Shown here: in pieces, positions 8,004-16,726 of the stretch
How positions within the stretch are numbered: position 1 is the first letter of the stretch
Layout: each line of letters opens with the position of its first letter
NCBI GenBank assembly: GCA_945946715.1
Contig: CAMEWU010000016.1
Coordinates: 1 to 18,456 of the forward strand
DNA: 18,456 bases
Direction: 5' to 3'
DNA from: an uncultured Clostridium sp.
GTDB taxonomy: Bacteria > Bacillota > Clostridia > Lachnospirales > Lachnospiraceae
Notes under the pieces: model-generated
Told to the model about the DNA's origin: nothing
The model's database searches: none
What the model saw: the letters and a program-made list of their open reading frames with translations, nothing else
Made by a program: the position numbers and the translations under genes

Positions 8004-8978
8004 ATGCGGATAATTTTTATGGGAACACCGGATTTTGCAGTTCAGGTGTTAGATGCAATCATAAAGGATGGACATGAGGTTATAGGTGTATACACTCAAC
8101 CGGATAAACCGAAAGGCAGGGGCAAGAGTATGCAGTTTACCCCGGTGAAAGAAAAAGCGATAGAATATAGCATTCCGGTATATCAGCCAATAAAAGTACG
8201 GGAGCCGGAAGTAGTAGAAGAAATGAAGCAGTTAAAACCGGATGTAATTGTGGTGGTTGCATTTGGACAACTTCTGCCGGAAACCATTTTAAATCTTCCG
8301 CCACTTGGCTGTATCAATGTTCATGCATCCCTGCTTCCTAAATATCGGGGAGCAGCACCAATCCAGAGGGTTATCATTGATGGTGAGAAAGAAAGTGGTG
8401 TAACTACCATGTATATGGCAAAAGGCTTGGATACCGGAGACATGATTGAGAAAACAGTGGTTCCCATTGATGCAAAGGAAACCGGTGGCTCTTATCATGA
8501 TAAGTTGGCAGTAGCCGGTGCAACGTTGTGTCTGTCAACATTAAAGAAGCTGGAAAAAGGCACTGCGCCGAGAATTCCACAGGATGACAGCCAGAGCTGT
8601 TATGCCCATATGCTGAATAAGGCAATGGGAGAACTGGATTTTCAGAAATCCGCAGAAGAATTAGAACGTTTGATTCGTGGACTAAATCCGTGGCCAAGTG
8701 CATATACCTATTTGCAGGGAAAGACATTAAAGGTATTTGAAGCAGATGTGATAGCAGAATCGAATTTGACAGTAACAGGGAATCGTACGAAAGCAGACGC
8801 GGGAACCATCATTGCTGTGGATAAGAAGTCTTTTACAGTGCAATGCGGAACAGGAGCATTACAAATCCGTTCTTTACAATTAGAAGGAAAGAAACGAATG
8901 GAAACAGCCGCATTTTTACTGGGATATTCGGTAACGACAGGAATGAAATTAGGAAAAGATACAGAGAGTGTATCATAA
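8004..8978 (+). CDS. fmt: methionyl-tRNA formyltransferase
   Basis: 324-residue enzyme that transfers a formyl group from 10-formyl-tetrahydrofolate to initiator Met-tRNA. The N-terminal catalytic domain starts MRIIFMGTPDFA and has the family signature NVHASLLPKYRGAAPI (105-120), with catalytic Asn105 and His107, and GLDTGDM with Asp143. The C-terminal tRNA-binding beta-barrel domain covers about residues 205-310. Length is normal. AAGGGAG at 7986-7992 lies 11 nt from the ATG. Its neighbours def and rsmB give a translation-centred cluster. Confidence 0.97.
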   Translation: MRIIFMGTPDFAVQVLDAIIKDGHEVIGVYTQPDKPKGRGKSMQFTPVKEKAIEYSIPVYQPIKVREPEVVEEMKQLKPDVIVVVAFGQLLPETILNLPPLGCINVHASLLPKYRGAAPIQRVIIDGEKESGVTTMYMAKGLDTGDMIEKTVVPIDAKETGGSYHDKLAVAGATLCLSTLKKLEKGTAPRIPQDDSQSCYAHMLNKAMGELDFQKSAEELERLIRGLNPWPSAYTYLQGKTLKVFEADVIAESNLTVTGNRTKADAGTIIAVDKKSFTVQCGTGALQIRSLQLEGKKRMETAAFLLGYSVTTGMKLGKDTESVS

Positions 8979-9008
8979 GGATAGAAGTAATCCGGGTTGG
9001 AGAATAAT

Positions 9009-10421
9009 ATGGCAAGTGAAATCAATGTACGGGAACTGGTATTAGTAACCTTGATGGATATTGATAAGGGGACAAAGCATGCCAGTGAAGCAATTAGCAG
9101 TACCCTGCGGAACTACCAGTATATGAGCAAGCAGGAACGCAGCTTTTATACAAGATTATGTGAGGGAACATTAGAATATCAGATACAATTGGATTATATC
9201 ATTAATCAGGTTTCTAAAACTCCGATTCATAAGTGTAAACCTTTCATTCGAAGTCTGCTTCGAATGAGTCTGTATCAGCTTCGGTTCATGGACGGTGTCC
9301 CGGAGGAAGCAGTGTGTAATGAAGCAGTAAAGCTGGCGAAGAAAAAAGGCTTTCAGTCCTTGAGTGGATTCGTCAATGGGGTTCTTCGGAATCTGGCTCG
9401 TCAGCAGGAACGTATTTCATTGCCGAGCAGAGCAGAAAATGAAATTCAATATTTATCGATTGCCTATTCTATACCGGAATGGCTGGTAAAACAATTGGTA
9501 GAATGGTATTCTTTGGAATTGGCAGAAACCATGTTGCAGGCATTTTTGCAGGAAGCGCCTCTTACGGTACGGGTGAATCTGGAACGTGCTACCAAGGAAG
9601 AAGTCTTACAGGAACTGGAACAGGAAGGGATTCAGGCAGAAGATGGCATTTATGCTGACAATGCGTTGCGATTATCTGGAATCAATTATGTAAACCGAAT
9701 CAAAGCATTTCGTCAGGGCTGGATTACCGTACAGGACGAGAGTTCTATTTTACAGGGAAATCTGGTGCTGGCAAAAGCAGGAGATATGATAGTGGATGTG
9801 TGTGCTGCTCCGGGCGGGAAAAGCCTGCATGCGGCAGAGCGGCTGTTATTAGCAGAAAAGGTATCTCAATCAGGCCATATTTCACATGGTTCCGGTATGG
9901 TGATTGCCAGAGATATCAGCGAAGGAAAAGTAGAACGTATTGAAGAAAATATAGATCGAATGGGTTATTCTAATCTGAAGGTGGAGGTCTGGAATGCTCT
10001 GGCTTTAGATGAAAGCAAAATCAAAAGTGCAGATATTGTAATGGCAGATGTTCCATGTTCCGGCTTAGGAGTGATTGGACGGAAAGCTGATATCAAATAT
10101 CACATAACGAAGGAACAATTAGAAGAATTAGAGGATTTGCAGAGAAATATACTACAGGTAGTGACCCAATATGTGAAGAAAAATGGATATTTCATATATA
10201 GTACCTGTACGGTGAATCCTGGTGAGAATGAAAATCAGGTAACATGGATACAACAACAATTTTCCTTTAAACCGGTTGATATTGAAGCGTTGTTACCACC
10301 TGAATTGGTAAAACAAGTGAAAGGGCAGCCGGGTACGGATTTACATCAGGGGTATTGCACCTTACTGCCGGGCAAACAGGCTTGCGACGGATTCTTCTTT
10401 GCTTTACTGCGAAGAATATAA
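9009..10421 (+). CDS. rsmB: 16S rRNA m5C967 methyltransferase RsmB
   Basis: 470-residue Fmu/Sun family RNA cytosine-C5 methyltransferase. It has a NusB-like N-terminal RNA-binding domain (about 1-135, with the FVNGVLRNL segment near 121-129) and a Rossmann SAM-dependent domain. The SAM motif is DVCAAPGGKS (263-272). The two catalytic cysteines are in ADVPCSGLG (Cys350) and YSTCTVNPGENE (Cys400). The start is taken as ATG 9009 with GGAG at 8999-9002; an in-frame TTG at 8997 overlaps that Shine-Dalgarno sequence and is unlikely. An apparent insertion of roughly 12-15 residues (about 281-296) lengthens the connection between the SAM motif and the next strand (MVIARDIS). Target base is inferred from the family. 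Confidence 0.94.
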   Translation: MASEINVRELVLVTLMDIDKGTKHASEAISSTLRNYQYMSKQERSFYTRLCEGTLEYQIQLDYIINQVSKTPIHKCKPFIRSLLRMSLYQLRFMDGVPEEAVCNEAVKLAKKKGFQSLSGFVNGVLRNLARQQERISLPSRAENEIQYLSIAYSIPEWLVKQLVEWYSLELAETMLQAFLQEAPLTVRVNLERATKEEVLQELEQEGIQAEDGIYADNALRLSGINYVNRIKAFRQGWITVQDESSILQGNLVLAKAGDMIVDVCAAPGGKSLHAAERLLLAEKVSQSGHISHGSGMVIARDISEGKVERIEENIDRMGYSNLKVEVWNALALDESKIKSADIVMADVPCSGLGVIGRKADIKYHITKEQLEELEDLQRNILQVVTQYVKKNGYFIYSTCTVNPGENENQVTWIQQQFSFKPVDIEALLPPELVKQVKGQPGTDLHQGYCTLLPGKQACDGFFFALLRRI

Positions 10422-10457
10422 GTTGTTAGGAAATATAACAGAAAAGAATTATAATAA

Positions 10458-11513
10458 ATGATGGAAAAAATACAAGGTAATGACATGGATATTCGGTCCA
10501 TGTCATATGAAGAATTAGAGAATTATATAATAGAGCATGGATATCCGAAATATCGTGCCGGACAGATTTACCAGTGGATTCACCGGAAATTAGTCCGTTC
10601 CCCGGAGGAAATGAAGAATCTGCCTAAGGACCTTCGTGAATTATTGGGGGAACAATGGATTGGTGTAGAGGAAGAAACCCGATTTACTTCTAAATTAGAT
10701 GGTACGAATAAGTTCTTGTTCCGGCTACAGGATGATAATTTGATTGAGAGTGTGTGGATGCCTTATAAACATGGAAATTCAGTATGTATCTCTTCACAGG
10801 TGGGGTGTCGGATGGGGTGTAAATTCTGTGCTTCTACCATTGATGGTGTAGTCCGCAATCTGACTCCTTCGGAAATGTTGGATCAGGTCTATGCCATGCA
10901 GACACTTATGGGAGAACGGGTTTCTAATATTGTTGTGATGGGTTCCGGAGAACCTTTGGACAATTATGAGAATCTTGTCCGCTTTTTGAAATTAATTTCC
11001 GATGAAAGGGGATTGCACATCAGCCAGAGAAATATTACGGTTTCCAGTTGTGGTCTGGTTCCGGAAATTCGAAGGTTGGCAGAGGAAGGGCTTCAGATTA
11101 CATTTGCATTGTCGCTGCATGCTACTACTGATAAAGAACGACAGGAATTAATGCCTATTGCAAAAAAATATCATTTGACGGAAGTATTAGAGGCTTGTCG
11201 ATATTATTTTAACCAGACAGGGCGTCGTGTGACTTATGAATATAGTTTGGTACAGGGAGTGAATGATACAAAAAACCATGCAAAACAACTGGCAGAACTA
11301 TTGAAAAAACAGGCTCCATGCCATGTGAATCTGATTCCTGTGAATCCGATTAAAGAGCGAAATTATCAGCGGGCAACGGATAATTCTATACAAAATTTCA
11401 AATATATACTTGAAAATAATCAAATAAATGTTACTATAAGAAGAGGTATGGGTAGTGATATTGATGCTGCCTGTGGCCAGTTAAGGAGAAATTATATTCA
11501 AAAGCACGAGTAG
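10458..11513 (+). CDS. rlmN: dual-specificity RNA methyltransferase RlmN (23S m2A2503 / tRNA m2A37)
   Basis: 351-residue radical-SAM enzyme that methylates C2 of adenosine. The 4Fe-4S cysteines are CxxxCxxC at residues 117, 121 and 124. The two cysteines used in the ping-pong methyl transfer are visible as Cys110 (SVCISSQVGC) and Cys339 (AACGQL). The SAM-binding GGEP-like motif reads GSGEPLDN (162-169), a common clostridial form. The N-terminal helix-hairpin-helix-like segment is in residues 12-65. The start is uncertain: ATG 10458 and ATG 10461 have only weak ribosome-site sequence, whereas ATG 10485 (giving MDIRSMSYEEL) has AAGGTAA 4 nt upstream. The catalytic region is unaffected. Confidence 0.94.
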   Translation: MMEKIQGNDMDIRSMSYEELENYIIEHGYPKYRAGQIYQWIHRKLVRSPEEMKNLPKDLRELLGEQWIGVEEETRFTSKLDGTNKFLFRLQDDNLIESVWMPYKHGNSVCISSQVGCRMGCKFCASTIDGVVRNLTPSEMLDQVYAMQTLMGERVSNIVVMGSGEPLDNYENLVRFLKLISDERGLHISQRNITVSSCGLVPEIRRLAEEGLQITFALSLHATTDKERQELMPIAKKYHLTEVLEACRYYFNQTGRRVTYEYSLVQGVNDTKNHAKQLAELLKKQAPCHVNLIPVNPIKERNYQRATDNSIQNFKYILENNQINVTIRRGMGSDIDAACGQLRRNYIQKHE

Positions 11514-11526
11514 GAGGAAGCTGGTT

Positions 11527-12249
11527 TTGTTATCATTTGGAAAAACAGATATAGGTAAGAAGCGGAGCATGAATCAGGATAATCTGTTCTTTAGTGATGA
11601 ACCTGTAGGATGTTTGCCAAATCTGTACATCGTTGCTGATGGTATGGGTGGTCATAAAGCTGGAGATTATGCTTCTTCTTATGCAGTATTTCGATTTGTG
11701 GAATTTGTTAAACAATGTGAAGACCACAACCCGATTACTGTAATGAAAAAAGGTATCCGAACAGTGAATGAAGGAATCATGACAGCTTCGAAAGAGCGGG
11801 AAGAATTAAGCGGTATGGGTACCACTTTTGTCTGTGCTGTTGTAGCAGAACAGCATTTGTATGTTGCAAATATTGGAGACAGCCGGTTGTATGTGTTGGG
11901 AAAAGATGGAATTCGACAGATAACGTTGGACCATTCTTTGGTAGAAGAATTAATACGAACCGGTCAGTTAAACCCTTTAAAAGTACGGAATCATCCGGAA
12001 AAGAATATTATTACGAGAGCATTAGGTGTAAATGAGGAAGCAGTTCCTGATTTTTTTGAAGTAGAACTACACATGGATGAAAGAGTTCTAATGTGTTCAG
12101 ATGGATTATCCAATATGGTTGAAGATGATGAAATTCTGAACATAGTGATGGATGCTGAAAAACCCAAAGCTGCTGTAGAACGCCTGATTGACCGGGCAAA
12201 TTATTATGGTGGCAAAGATAATATAGCGGCCTTAGTGGCGGTACAGTAA
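11527..12249 (+). CDS. stp: PP2C-type serine/threonine phosphatase (PrpC/Stp)
   Basis: 240-residue PPM/PP2C phosphatase that reverses phosphorylation by the kinase encoded next. Metal-binding and signature residues are in order: NQD (16-18), DGMGG (38-42), GTT (98-100), GDSR (117-120), DHS (135-137), SDGL (191-194) and DN (231-232). No signal peptide or membrane segment is seen, so it is cytosolic. The start is a TTG at 11527; no in-frame ATG precedes the conserved N-terminus, and a strong AGGAGG (11512-11517), overlapping the rlmN stop, is 9 nt away. The phosphatase-kinase pair, 16 bp apart, is the standard Firmicutes arrangement. Confidence 0.95.
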   Translation: MLSFGKTDIGKKRSMNQDNLFFSDEPVGCLPNLYIVADGMGGHKAGDYASSYAVFRFVEFVKQCEDHNPITVMKKGIRTVNEGIMTASKEREELSGMGTTFVCAVVAEQHLYVANIGDSRLYVLGKDGIRQITLDHSLVEELIRTGQLNPLKVRNHPEKNIITRALGVNEEAVPDFFEVELHMDERVLMCSDGLSNMVEDDEILNIVMDAEKPKAAVERLIDRANYYGGKDNIAALVAVQ

Positions 12250-12265
12250 TTAGAGAGGTGTAAAG

Positions 12266-14485
12266 ATGTTAAAACCAGGAATGATGTTAGGAGATCGATA
12301 TGAGATAATCGAACTTGTAGGTTCAGGCGGTATGTCGGAGGTCTACAAGGCAAAAGATCATAAGTTAAATCGATATGTAGCAGTAAAAGTATTAAAGAAT
12401 GAATTTAGTGATGATCGGAATTTTGTTTCTAAATTCCGGGTTGAGGCACAATCTGCCGCCGGACTGGCTCATCCGAATATTGTAAATGTCTATGATGTGG
12501 GAGAAGATGAAGGCATTTACTATATTGTTATGGAATTTGTAGAAGGTATCACACTGAAAGAATACATTTTAAATAATGGAAGATTATCTGCAGAGCAAGC
12601 TTTGGATTTTGCATTGCAGATTGCTTCCGGTATTGAAGTTGCACATCAGAATCATACCATTCATCGTGACATCAAGCCACAGAATATAATTGTGTCGAAA
12701 AATGGAACATTGAAAGTGACAGATTTTGGGATTGCCAGAGCTGCCACATCCAATACAGTAGCTTCTAATGCAATGGGTAGTGTACATTATGTGTCACCGG
12801 AGCAGGCAAGAGGCGGTTATAGCGATGAAAAGAGTGATATTTATTCATTAGGTATTACCATGTATGAGATGGTAACCGGCAGAGTTCCTTTTGAAGGAGA
12901 TAATAATGTTACTGTTGCATTAATGCATATTCAGGGAGAAATGATTCCACCAAGAGAATACTATCCGGATATTCCGGCAAGTTTTGAGAAGGTTATCTTA
13001 AAGTGTACCCAAAAGAAGCCGGAACGTAGATATCTGACTGCCAGCGCTTTGATTGCAGATTTGAAACGGGTTGCTTCCAATCCAAATGGAGATTTTGTAG
13101 TATTGGGTGGTAATACTTCAACAAATGCTCCGACAGTCATGATGTCCGATGCTGAAATGAACAGCATTAAGGAGTCCGTAGCACAAAAACCATTGGAAGA
13201 TACAGAAGATACTTCTGCTTATGCAAATAATTATACCAGAGAATCAACAATGACTGCCAGTCGGAAGCCGGAACCATCGTCTTCTGCAACAGTGCAGTCA
13301 ACAATGGATGATGACTTTGATCCGGATGATGAGGATTATAGATATGATTATGATGATGAAGATGACGAGGAAAATGTAGAAGAGCTTCCGGATAATGTAG
13401 AAGATGATGATATTGATCCAAAGCTTCAGAAGGTTGTCATGATAGGCGGTATTATTGCGGCTGTTATTATAGCAATGTTTGTAATGTTATTAGTTGGAAA
13501 GGCTGCAGGCTGGTTCAAGTTTGGAGATGGTCATAAGAATACATCTGATAATCAGGAATCTCAGTCCATTGAAATGTCAGAAGATGTTGTTGGTAAGAAT
13601 ATTGAAGATGCAGAAGCTGTATTAACAGCAGCAGGCATTCCATATTCCATTGAACATCAGAATGATGATACAGTAGAAGCGGATATCGTTATTTCTCAGA
13701 GTTATGCCAAAGGAGAAATGATTCCGGAAGGCTCTGAGGTAAAGATTATTGTTAGTGCCGGTAAGGAAGAAGTTTCCGTACCAAATGTTGTGGGATACGC
13801 AGTTGACCGTGCTGAGACCATCTTGGGTGATGATGAAGGTTTCCAGGTTACCCACGCTTATGAATATAGTGATGATGTGGAAAAGGATCATGTCATTAGT
13901 CAGGAACCGGTAGGTGGTCAAATGGCTGCAAAAGGTTCTAAGGTAAAGATTGTAATCAGTAATGGTCCGGAAGTAAAAGAGACAGAGGTACCTGATTTGC
14001 GTGGAAAGACACAGCAGGAAGCTTCCGCAGAATTACAGAATGCAAGCCTGAAACTGGGTAATGTAACAGAAGAATATGATGAATCGGTAGAGGCTGGTAA
14101 AGTCATTGGGCAGAGTACCAGTGTGGGAACAAAGGTAAATGAAGGTTCGACTGTGGATATTACCATTAGTAAAGGACCGAAGCCAACAGAGACCGAGGAA
14201 CAGCCAAAAACTTATTCTGCAAGCTTTAGTGGAAGTATTACATTTACAGGTGCTGCAGATTCTACGAATAGTTATAATGTAGAAGTATGCTATGTGATTG
14301 GAGATACCAGTAGAACAGTTATCAGTGGTAATGTATCGGCAGCAAATCCAACATTGTCCATCCCGAATGGTTCGGTTTTGACCGGCTTGACATCTACAGG
14401 AAACTTACAGGTGAAGTATAACGGTTCTACAACAACACCAAGTGATGTTTCCCAGTCTGTAAATGTTCAGGTTGCAGAAGAATAG
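12266..14485 (+). CDS. prkC: PASTA-domain serine/threonine protein kinase (PrkC/Stk1)
   Basis: 739-residue membrane kinase that senses muropeptides or lipid II outside the cell and phosphorylates targets in cell wall, division and translation. The cytosolic kinase domain is about residues 12-270: glycine loop GSGGMSEV (19-26), Lys41, catalytic HRDIKPQN (133-140), DFG (153-155), SPEQ (177-180). A linker rich in Ser/Thr leads to a strikingly acidic stretch (about 346-386). A single membrane helix follows at about 389-411. Three PASTA repeats lie outside (about 437-498, 503-567, 574-637). The last ~90 residues (about 650-739) are Ser/Thr/Gly-rich, predicted beta-type, and do not look like another PASTA unit. 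GAGAGGTG (12253-12260) precedes the ATG. It is encoded between its phosphatase and rsgA; in Bacillus subtilis the RsgA homologue is a reported PrkC substrate. Confidence 0.96.
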   Translation: MLKPGMMLGDRYEIIELVGSGGMSEVYKAKDHKLNRYVAVKVLKNEFSDDRNFVSKFRVEAQSAAGLAHPNIVNVYDVGEDEGIYYIVMEFVEGITLKEYILNNGRLSAEQALDFALQIASGIEVAHQNHTIHRDIKPQNIIVSKNGTLKVTDFGIARAATSNTVASNAMGSVHYVSPEQARGGYSDEKSDIYSLGITMYEMVTGRVPFEGDNNVTVALMHIQGEMIPPREYYPDIPASFEKVILKCTQKKPERRYLTASALIADLKRVASNPNGDFVVLGGNTSTNAPTVMMSDAEMNSIKESVAQKPLEDTEDTSAYANNYTRESTMTASRKPEPSSSATVQSTMDDDFDPDDEDYRYDYDDEDDEENVEELPDNVEDDDIDPKLQKVVMIGGIIAAVIIAMFVMLLVGKAAGWFKFGDGHKNTSDNQESQSIEMSEDVVGKNIEDAEAVLTAAGIPYSIEHQNDDTVEADIVISQSYAKGEMIPEGSEVKIIVSAGKEEVSVPNVVGYAVDRAETILGDDEGFQVTHAYEYSDDVEKDHVISQEPVGGQMAAKGSKVKIVISNGPEVKETEVPDLRGKTQQEASAELQNASLKLGNVTEEYDESVEAGKVIGQSTSVGTKVNEGSTVDITISKGPKPTETEEQPKTYSASFSGSITFTGAADSTNSYNVEVCYVIGDTSRTVISGNVSAANPTLSIPNGSVLTGLTSTGNLQVKYNGSTTTPSDVSQSVNVQVAEE

Positions 14486-14492
14486 GTAAGGT

Positions 14493-15371
14493 ATGCAAGG
14501 TAAGATTATAAAAGGAATCGGAGGATTTTATTATGTGGATGTTCCGAATTCTGGTTTATATGAATGTAAGGCAAAAGGAATCTTTCGAAATAAGAAGCTA
14601 AGACCTCTGCCGGGTGATGATGTTACCATTGATATCTTAGATGAAGAGAAGAAAATAGGTAATATCATTGATATATCTGACCGTATAAATGAATTAATTC
14701 GGCCGGCGGTTGCCAATGTTGATCAGGTATTGATTGAATTTGCAGCTGCTCAGCCGAATCCCAATCTTAACCTGTTGGATCGGTTTTTGCTGTTAATGAG
14801 CCGCCAGCAGGTTAATACTATCATATGTTTTAATAAGATAGATATCGCTGACCCGTCAATGTTGGAGATGTTGGCAAGAACATATGAAAAGAGTGGCAGT
14901 CCGGTAGTTTTGGTAAGTACCTATACAGGAGAAGGAATCGATGGTGTTCATACATTGTTGCATGGAAAAACCACAGTATTTGCAGGTCCTTCCGGAGTAG
15001 GAAAATCGTCTTTGCTAAAAGAATTGTTGCCGGAGGCAAAGGTAGAGGTAGGAGAAATCAGTGAGAAAATTAAACGGGGAAAACATACAACCCGACATTC
15101 GGAACTGATAAAAACAGATACTGGCACCTATTTTATTGATACACCGGGATTTAGTACATTATACTTGGATTCCTTTGAAAAAGATGAATTAAAACACTAT
15201 TTTCCCGAATTTCAACCCTATGAAGGACAGTGCCGTTTTTTGGGATGTTCTCATACCCATGAACCGGATTGTGCTGTAAAACAGGCTGTTGCATCTGGTG
15301 AAATCAGCAAAATCCGATATGATAATTATGTGGAATTTTATGAAGAATTAAAAAATACAAGGAGTTGGTAG
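14493..15371 (+). CDS. rsgA: ribosome small subunit-dependent GTPase RsgA
   Basis: 292-residue circularly permuted GTPase that checks late 30S subunit maturation. The N-terminal OB-fold covers about residues 1-68. The GTPase motifs come in permuted order: NKID (G4, 114-117), GPSGVGKSS (G1, 165-173), then DTPG (G3, 216-219). The C-terminal zinc knuckle uses Cys247, Cys252, His254 and Cys260 with the family spacing. The ATG is 7 bp after the prkC stop and AGGTAAGG (14484-14491) overlaps that stop codon, so translation is probably coupled. Location next to prkC fits phosphorylation control of ribosome assembly. Confidence 0.97.
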   Translation: MQGKIIKGIGGFYYVDVPNSGLYECKAKGIFRNKKLRPLPGDDVTIDILDEEKKIGNIIDISDRINELIRPAVANVDQVLIEFAAAQPNPNLNLLDRFLLLMSRQQVNTIICFNKIDIADPSMLEMLARTYEKSGSPVVLVSTYTGEGIDGVHTLLHGKTTVFAGPSGVGKSSLLKELLPEAKVEVGEISEKIKRGKHTTRHSELIKTDTGTYFIDTPGFSTLYLDSFEKDELKHYFPEFQPYEGQCRFLGCSHTHEPDCAVKQAVASGEISKIRYDNYVEFYEELKNTRSW

Positions 15372-15372
15372 T

Positions 15373-16023
15373 ATGAAGTTATCACCATCAGTGTTGTCAG
15401 CAGATTTTACCCAGTTGGGAGCACAAATAAAGTTAGTAGATGAAGCAGGAGCAGATTATATCCATCTGGATGTTATGGATGGTAAATTCGTGCCTAATAT
15501 TTCTTTTGGTATTCCTGTAATTGAGGCTGTTCGTAAGGTGACAGATAAGCCTTTAGATGTACACCTGATGATTGAAGAACCAATACGGTTTCTTCAGGAA
15601 TTTAAGGATGCAGGAGCAGATATGATTACAGTGCATGCAGAGGCTTGTACCCATTTGCATCGAACAATCAGCCGGATTCGGGAGCTGGATTTGAAGGCTG
15701 GAGTAGCTCTAAATCCTGCCACTTCTGTAAATGTGTTGAATTATATTTTTGATGATATTGATTTGGCATTGATTATGAGTGTGAATCCGGGATTTGGCGG
15801 ACAGGCATTTATACCGGCAATGCTGGATAAAATCAAAAGAATTCATAAAATTGCGGATGATAAGGGATTGAAAAATCTGGAAATAGAAGTGGATGGTGGT
15901 ATTACATTAAATAATGTATCAGCAGTAGTAGATGCAGGAGCAAATGTAATCGTTGCCGGTTCAGCAGTATTTAACGGTGATCCAAAGAATAATATAAAAG
16001 AATTTTTAAAGAGAATGTATTAG
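15373..16023 (+). CDS. rpe: ribulose-5-phosphate 3-epimerase
   Basis: 216-residue TIM-barrel enzyme interconverting ribulose-5-phosphate and xylulose-5-phosphate in the pentose phosphate pathway. Metal and catalytic residues are visible: His31, Asp33 and Asp36 in HLDVMDG, His64 in DVHLM, NPGFGGQ (138-144) forming a phosphate/substrate loop, and Asp174 in EVDGG. The phosphate-binding end is VAGSAVF. Length is normal. The start codon follows the rsgA stop by one base, with AAGGAGTT at 15358-15365. The rsgA-rpe-thiN order is standard for Firmicutes. Confidence 0.97.
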   Translation: MKLSPSVLSADFTQLGAQIKLVDEAGADYIHLDVMDGKFVPNISFGIPVIEAVRKVTDKPLDVHLMIEEPIRFLQEFKDAGADMITVHAEACTHLHRTISRIRELDLKAGVALNPATSVNVLNYIFDDIDLALIMSVNPGFGGQAFIPAMLDKIKRIHKIADDKGLKNLEIEVDGGITLNNVSAVVDAGANVIVAGSAVFNGDPKNNIKEFLKRMY

Positions 16024-16024
16024 T

Positions 16025-16690
16025 ATGAAAAAGAGTTGTTTAATTATAGCAGGAGGCGAATTGGATATAAAATTCGCCTCTTGTTATATCAAAAAGAAAT
16101 ATGGTAGGGAACTTCCGGATATGGTAATTGCAGTAGATCGTGGGCTGGAGGGTGTAAAGCAACTGGGAATTTTGCCACATATCCTGTTAGGCGATTATGA
16201 TTCTGTAAAATCGGAAGTCTTGAAAGAATATGAGGAAGTTCCACAAGTTACCTGTCTTCGCTATCCGCCGGAGAAAGATTATACCGATTCTCATCTTGCA
16301 ATTGAAAAAGCAATCCAGGAGAAAGCCACTGATATCTGTATACTTGGAGCGACGGGAACCAGAATGGATCATAGTCTGGCAAATATGGGTCTATTATGGC
16401 TTTGTATGAAAGCAGGTATTAAGGCAGAACTTGTAGATGCACATAATCGAATTCGTATGATGGAGCATCGATTGGAGATTCAGAAAGAAGAACAGTTTGG
16501 AAAATATGTATCACTGCTACCATATACGGAGTATGTGACAGGTATTACATTAACAGGATTTCAATACCCACTGTATAAAGATACGCTTTCAATGGGAATC
16601 AGTCGCGGAATTAGTAATGAGATTATAAATGATGTTGCAGTAATTGAGATTGAAACAGGAATTCTATATGTGATAGAAAGCAGGGATTAA
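16025..16690 (+). CDS. thiN: thiamine pyrophosphokinase
   Basis: 221-residue enzyme that pyrophosphorylates thiamine with ATP to give thiamine pyrophosphate. Family motifs are AVDRG (36-40), GDYDS (56-60, usually GDFDS), PPEKDYTD (81-88), GATGTRMDH (108-116) and SNE (197-199). It starts one base after the rpe stop with only a weak ribosome site, suggesting translation coupled to rpe. No TPP riboswitch is seen upstream, so it appears to be expressed with the operon. Unusually, codons 7-22 form an 18-bp inverted repeat (separate entry). Confidence 0.94.
   Translation: MKKSCLIIAGGELDIKFASCYIKKKYGRELPDMVIAVDRGLEGVKQLGILPHILLGDYDSVKSEVLKEYEEVPQVTCLRYPPEKDYTDSHLAIEKAIQEKATDICILGATGTRMDHSLANMGLLWLCMKAGIKAELVDAHNRIRMMEHRLEIQKEEQFGKYVSLLPYTEYVTGITLTGFQYPLYKDTLSMGISRGISNEIINDVAVIEIETGILYVIESRD
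16045..16088 (+). repeat. 18-bp inverted repeat inside the start of thiN
   Basis: Left arm TATAGCAGGAGGCGAATT (16045-16062) pairs along all 18 positions with AATTCGCCTCTTGTTATA (16071-16088), using two G-U pairs, around an 8-nt loop. It lies fully inside thiN codons 7-22 and does not cover the start codon. No T-tract follows, so it is not a standard terminator. Base pairing was checked by hand; folding energy was not calculated. Confidence 0.8.
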
Positions 16691-16696
16691 AATATA

Positions 16697-16726
16697 ATAA
16701 GCATTCAGCCGACCCTGAATGCTTAT
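16697..16726 (+). terminator. operon-end hairpin after thiN
   Basis: A perfect 12-bp stem, ATAAGCATTCAG (16697-16708) with CTGAATGCTTAT (16715-16726), has a 6-nt loop and begins 6 bp after the thiN stop. No T-tract follows (next bases GCTATGAG), so it may act as a Rho-independent terminator only weakly, or as a 3'-end protecting structure. Confidence 0.55.

Noticed and set aside
10450..10455. TATAAT just before rlmN as a promoter
   Set aside because: No -35 element at proper spacing (the nearest TTGTTA is 21 bp away) and no extended -10.
13167..13421. His/Pro-rich minus-strand open frame
   Set aside because: It is explained by being the complement of the Asp/Glu-rich segment of prkC.
13574..14180. 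PASTA-coding region as a DNA repeat array
   Set aside because: The three units are similar as protein folds but not as nucleotide repeats.
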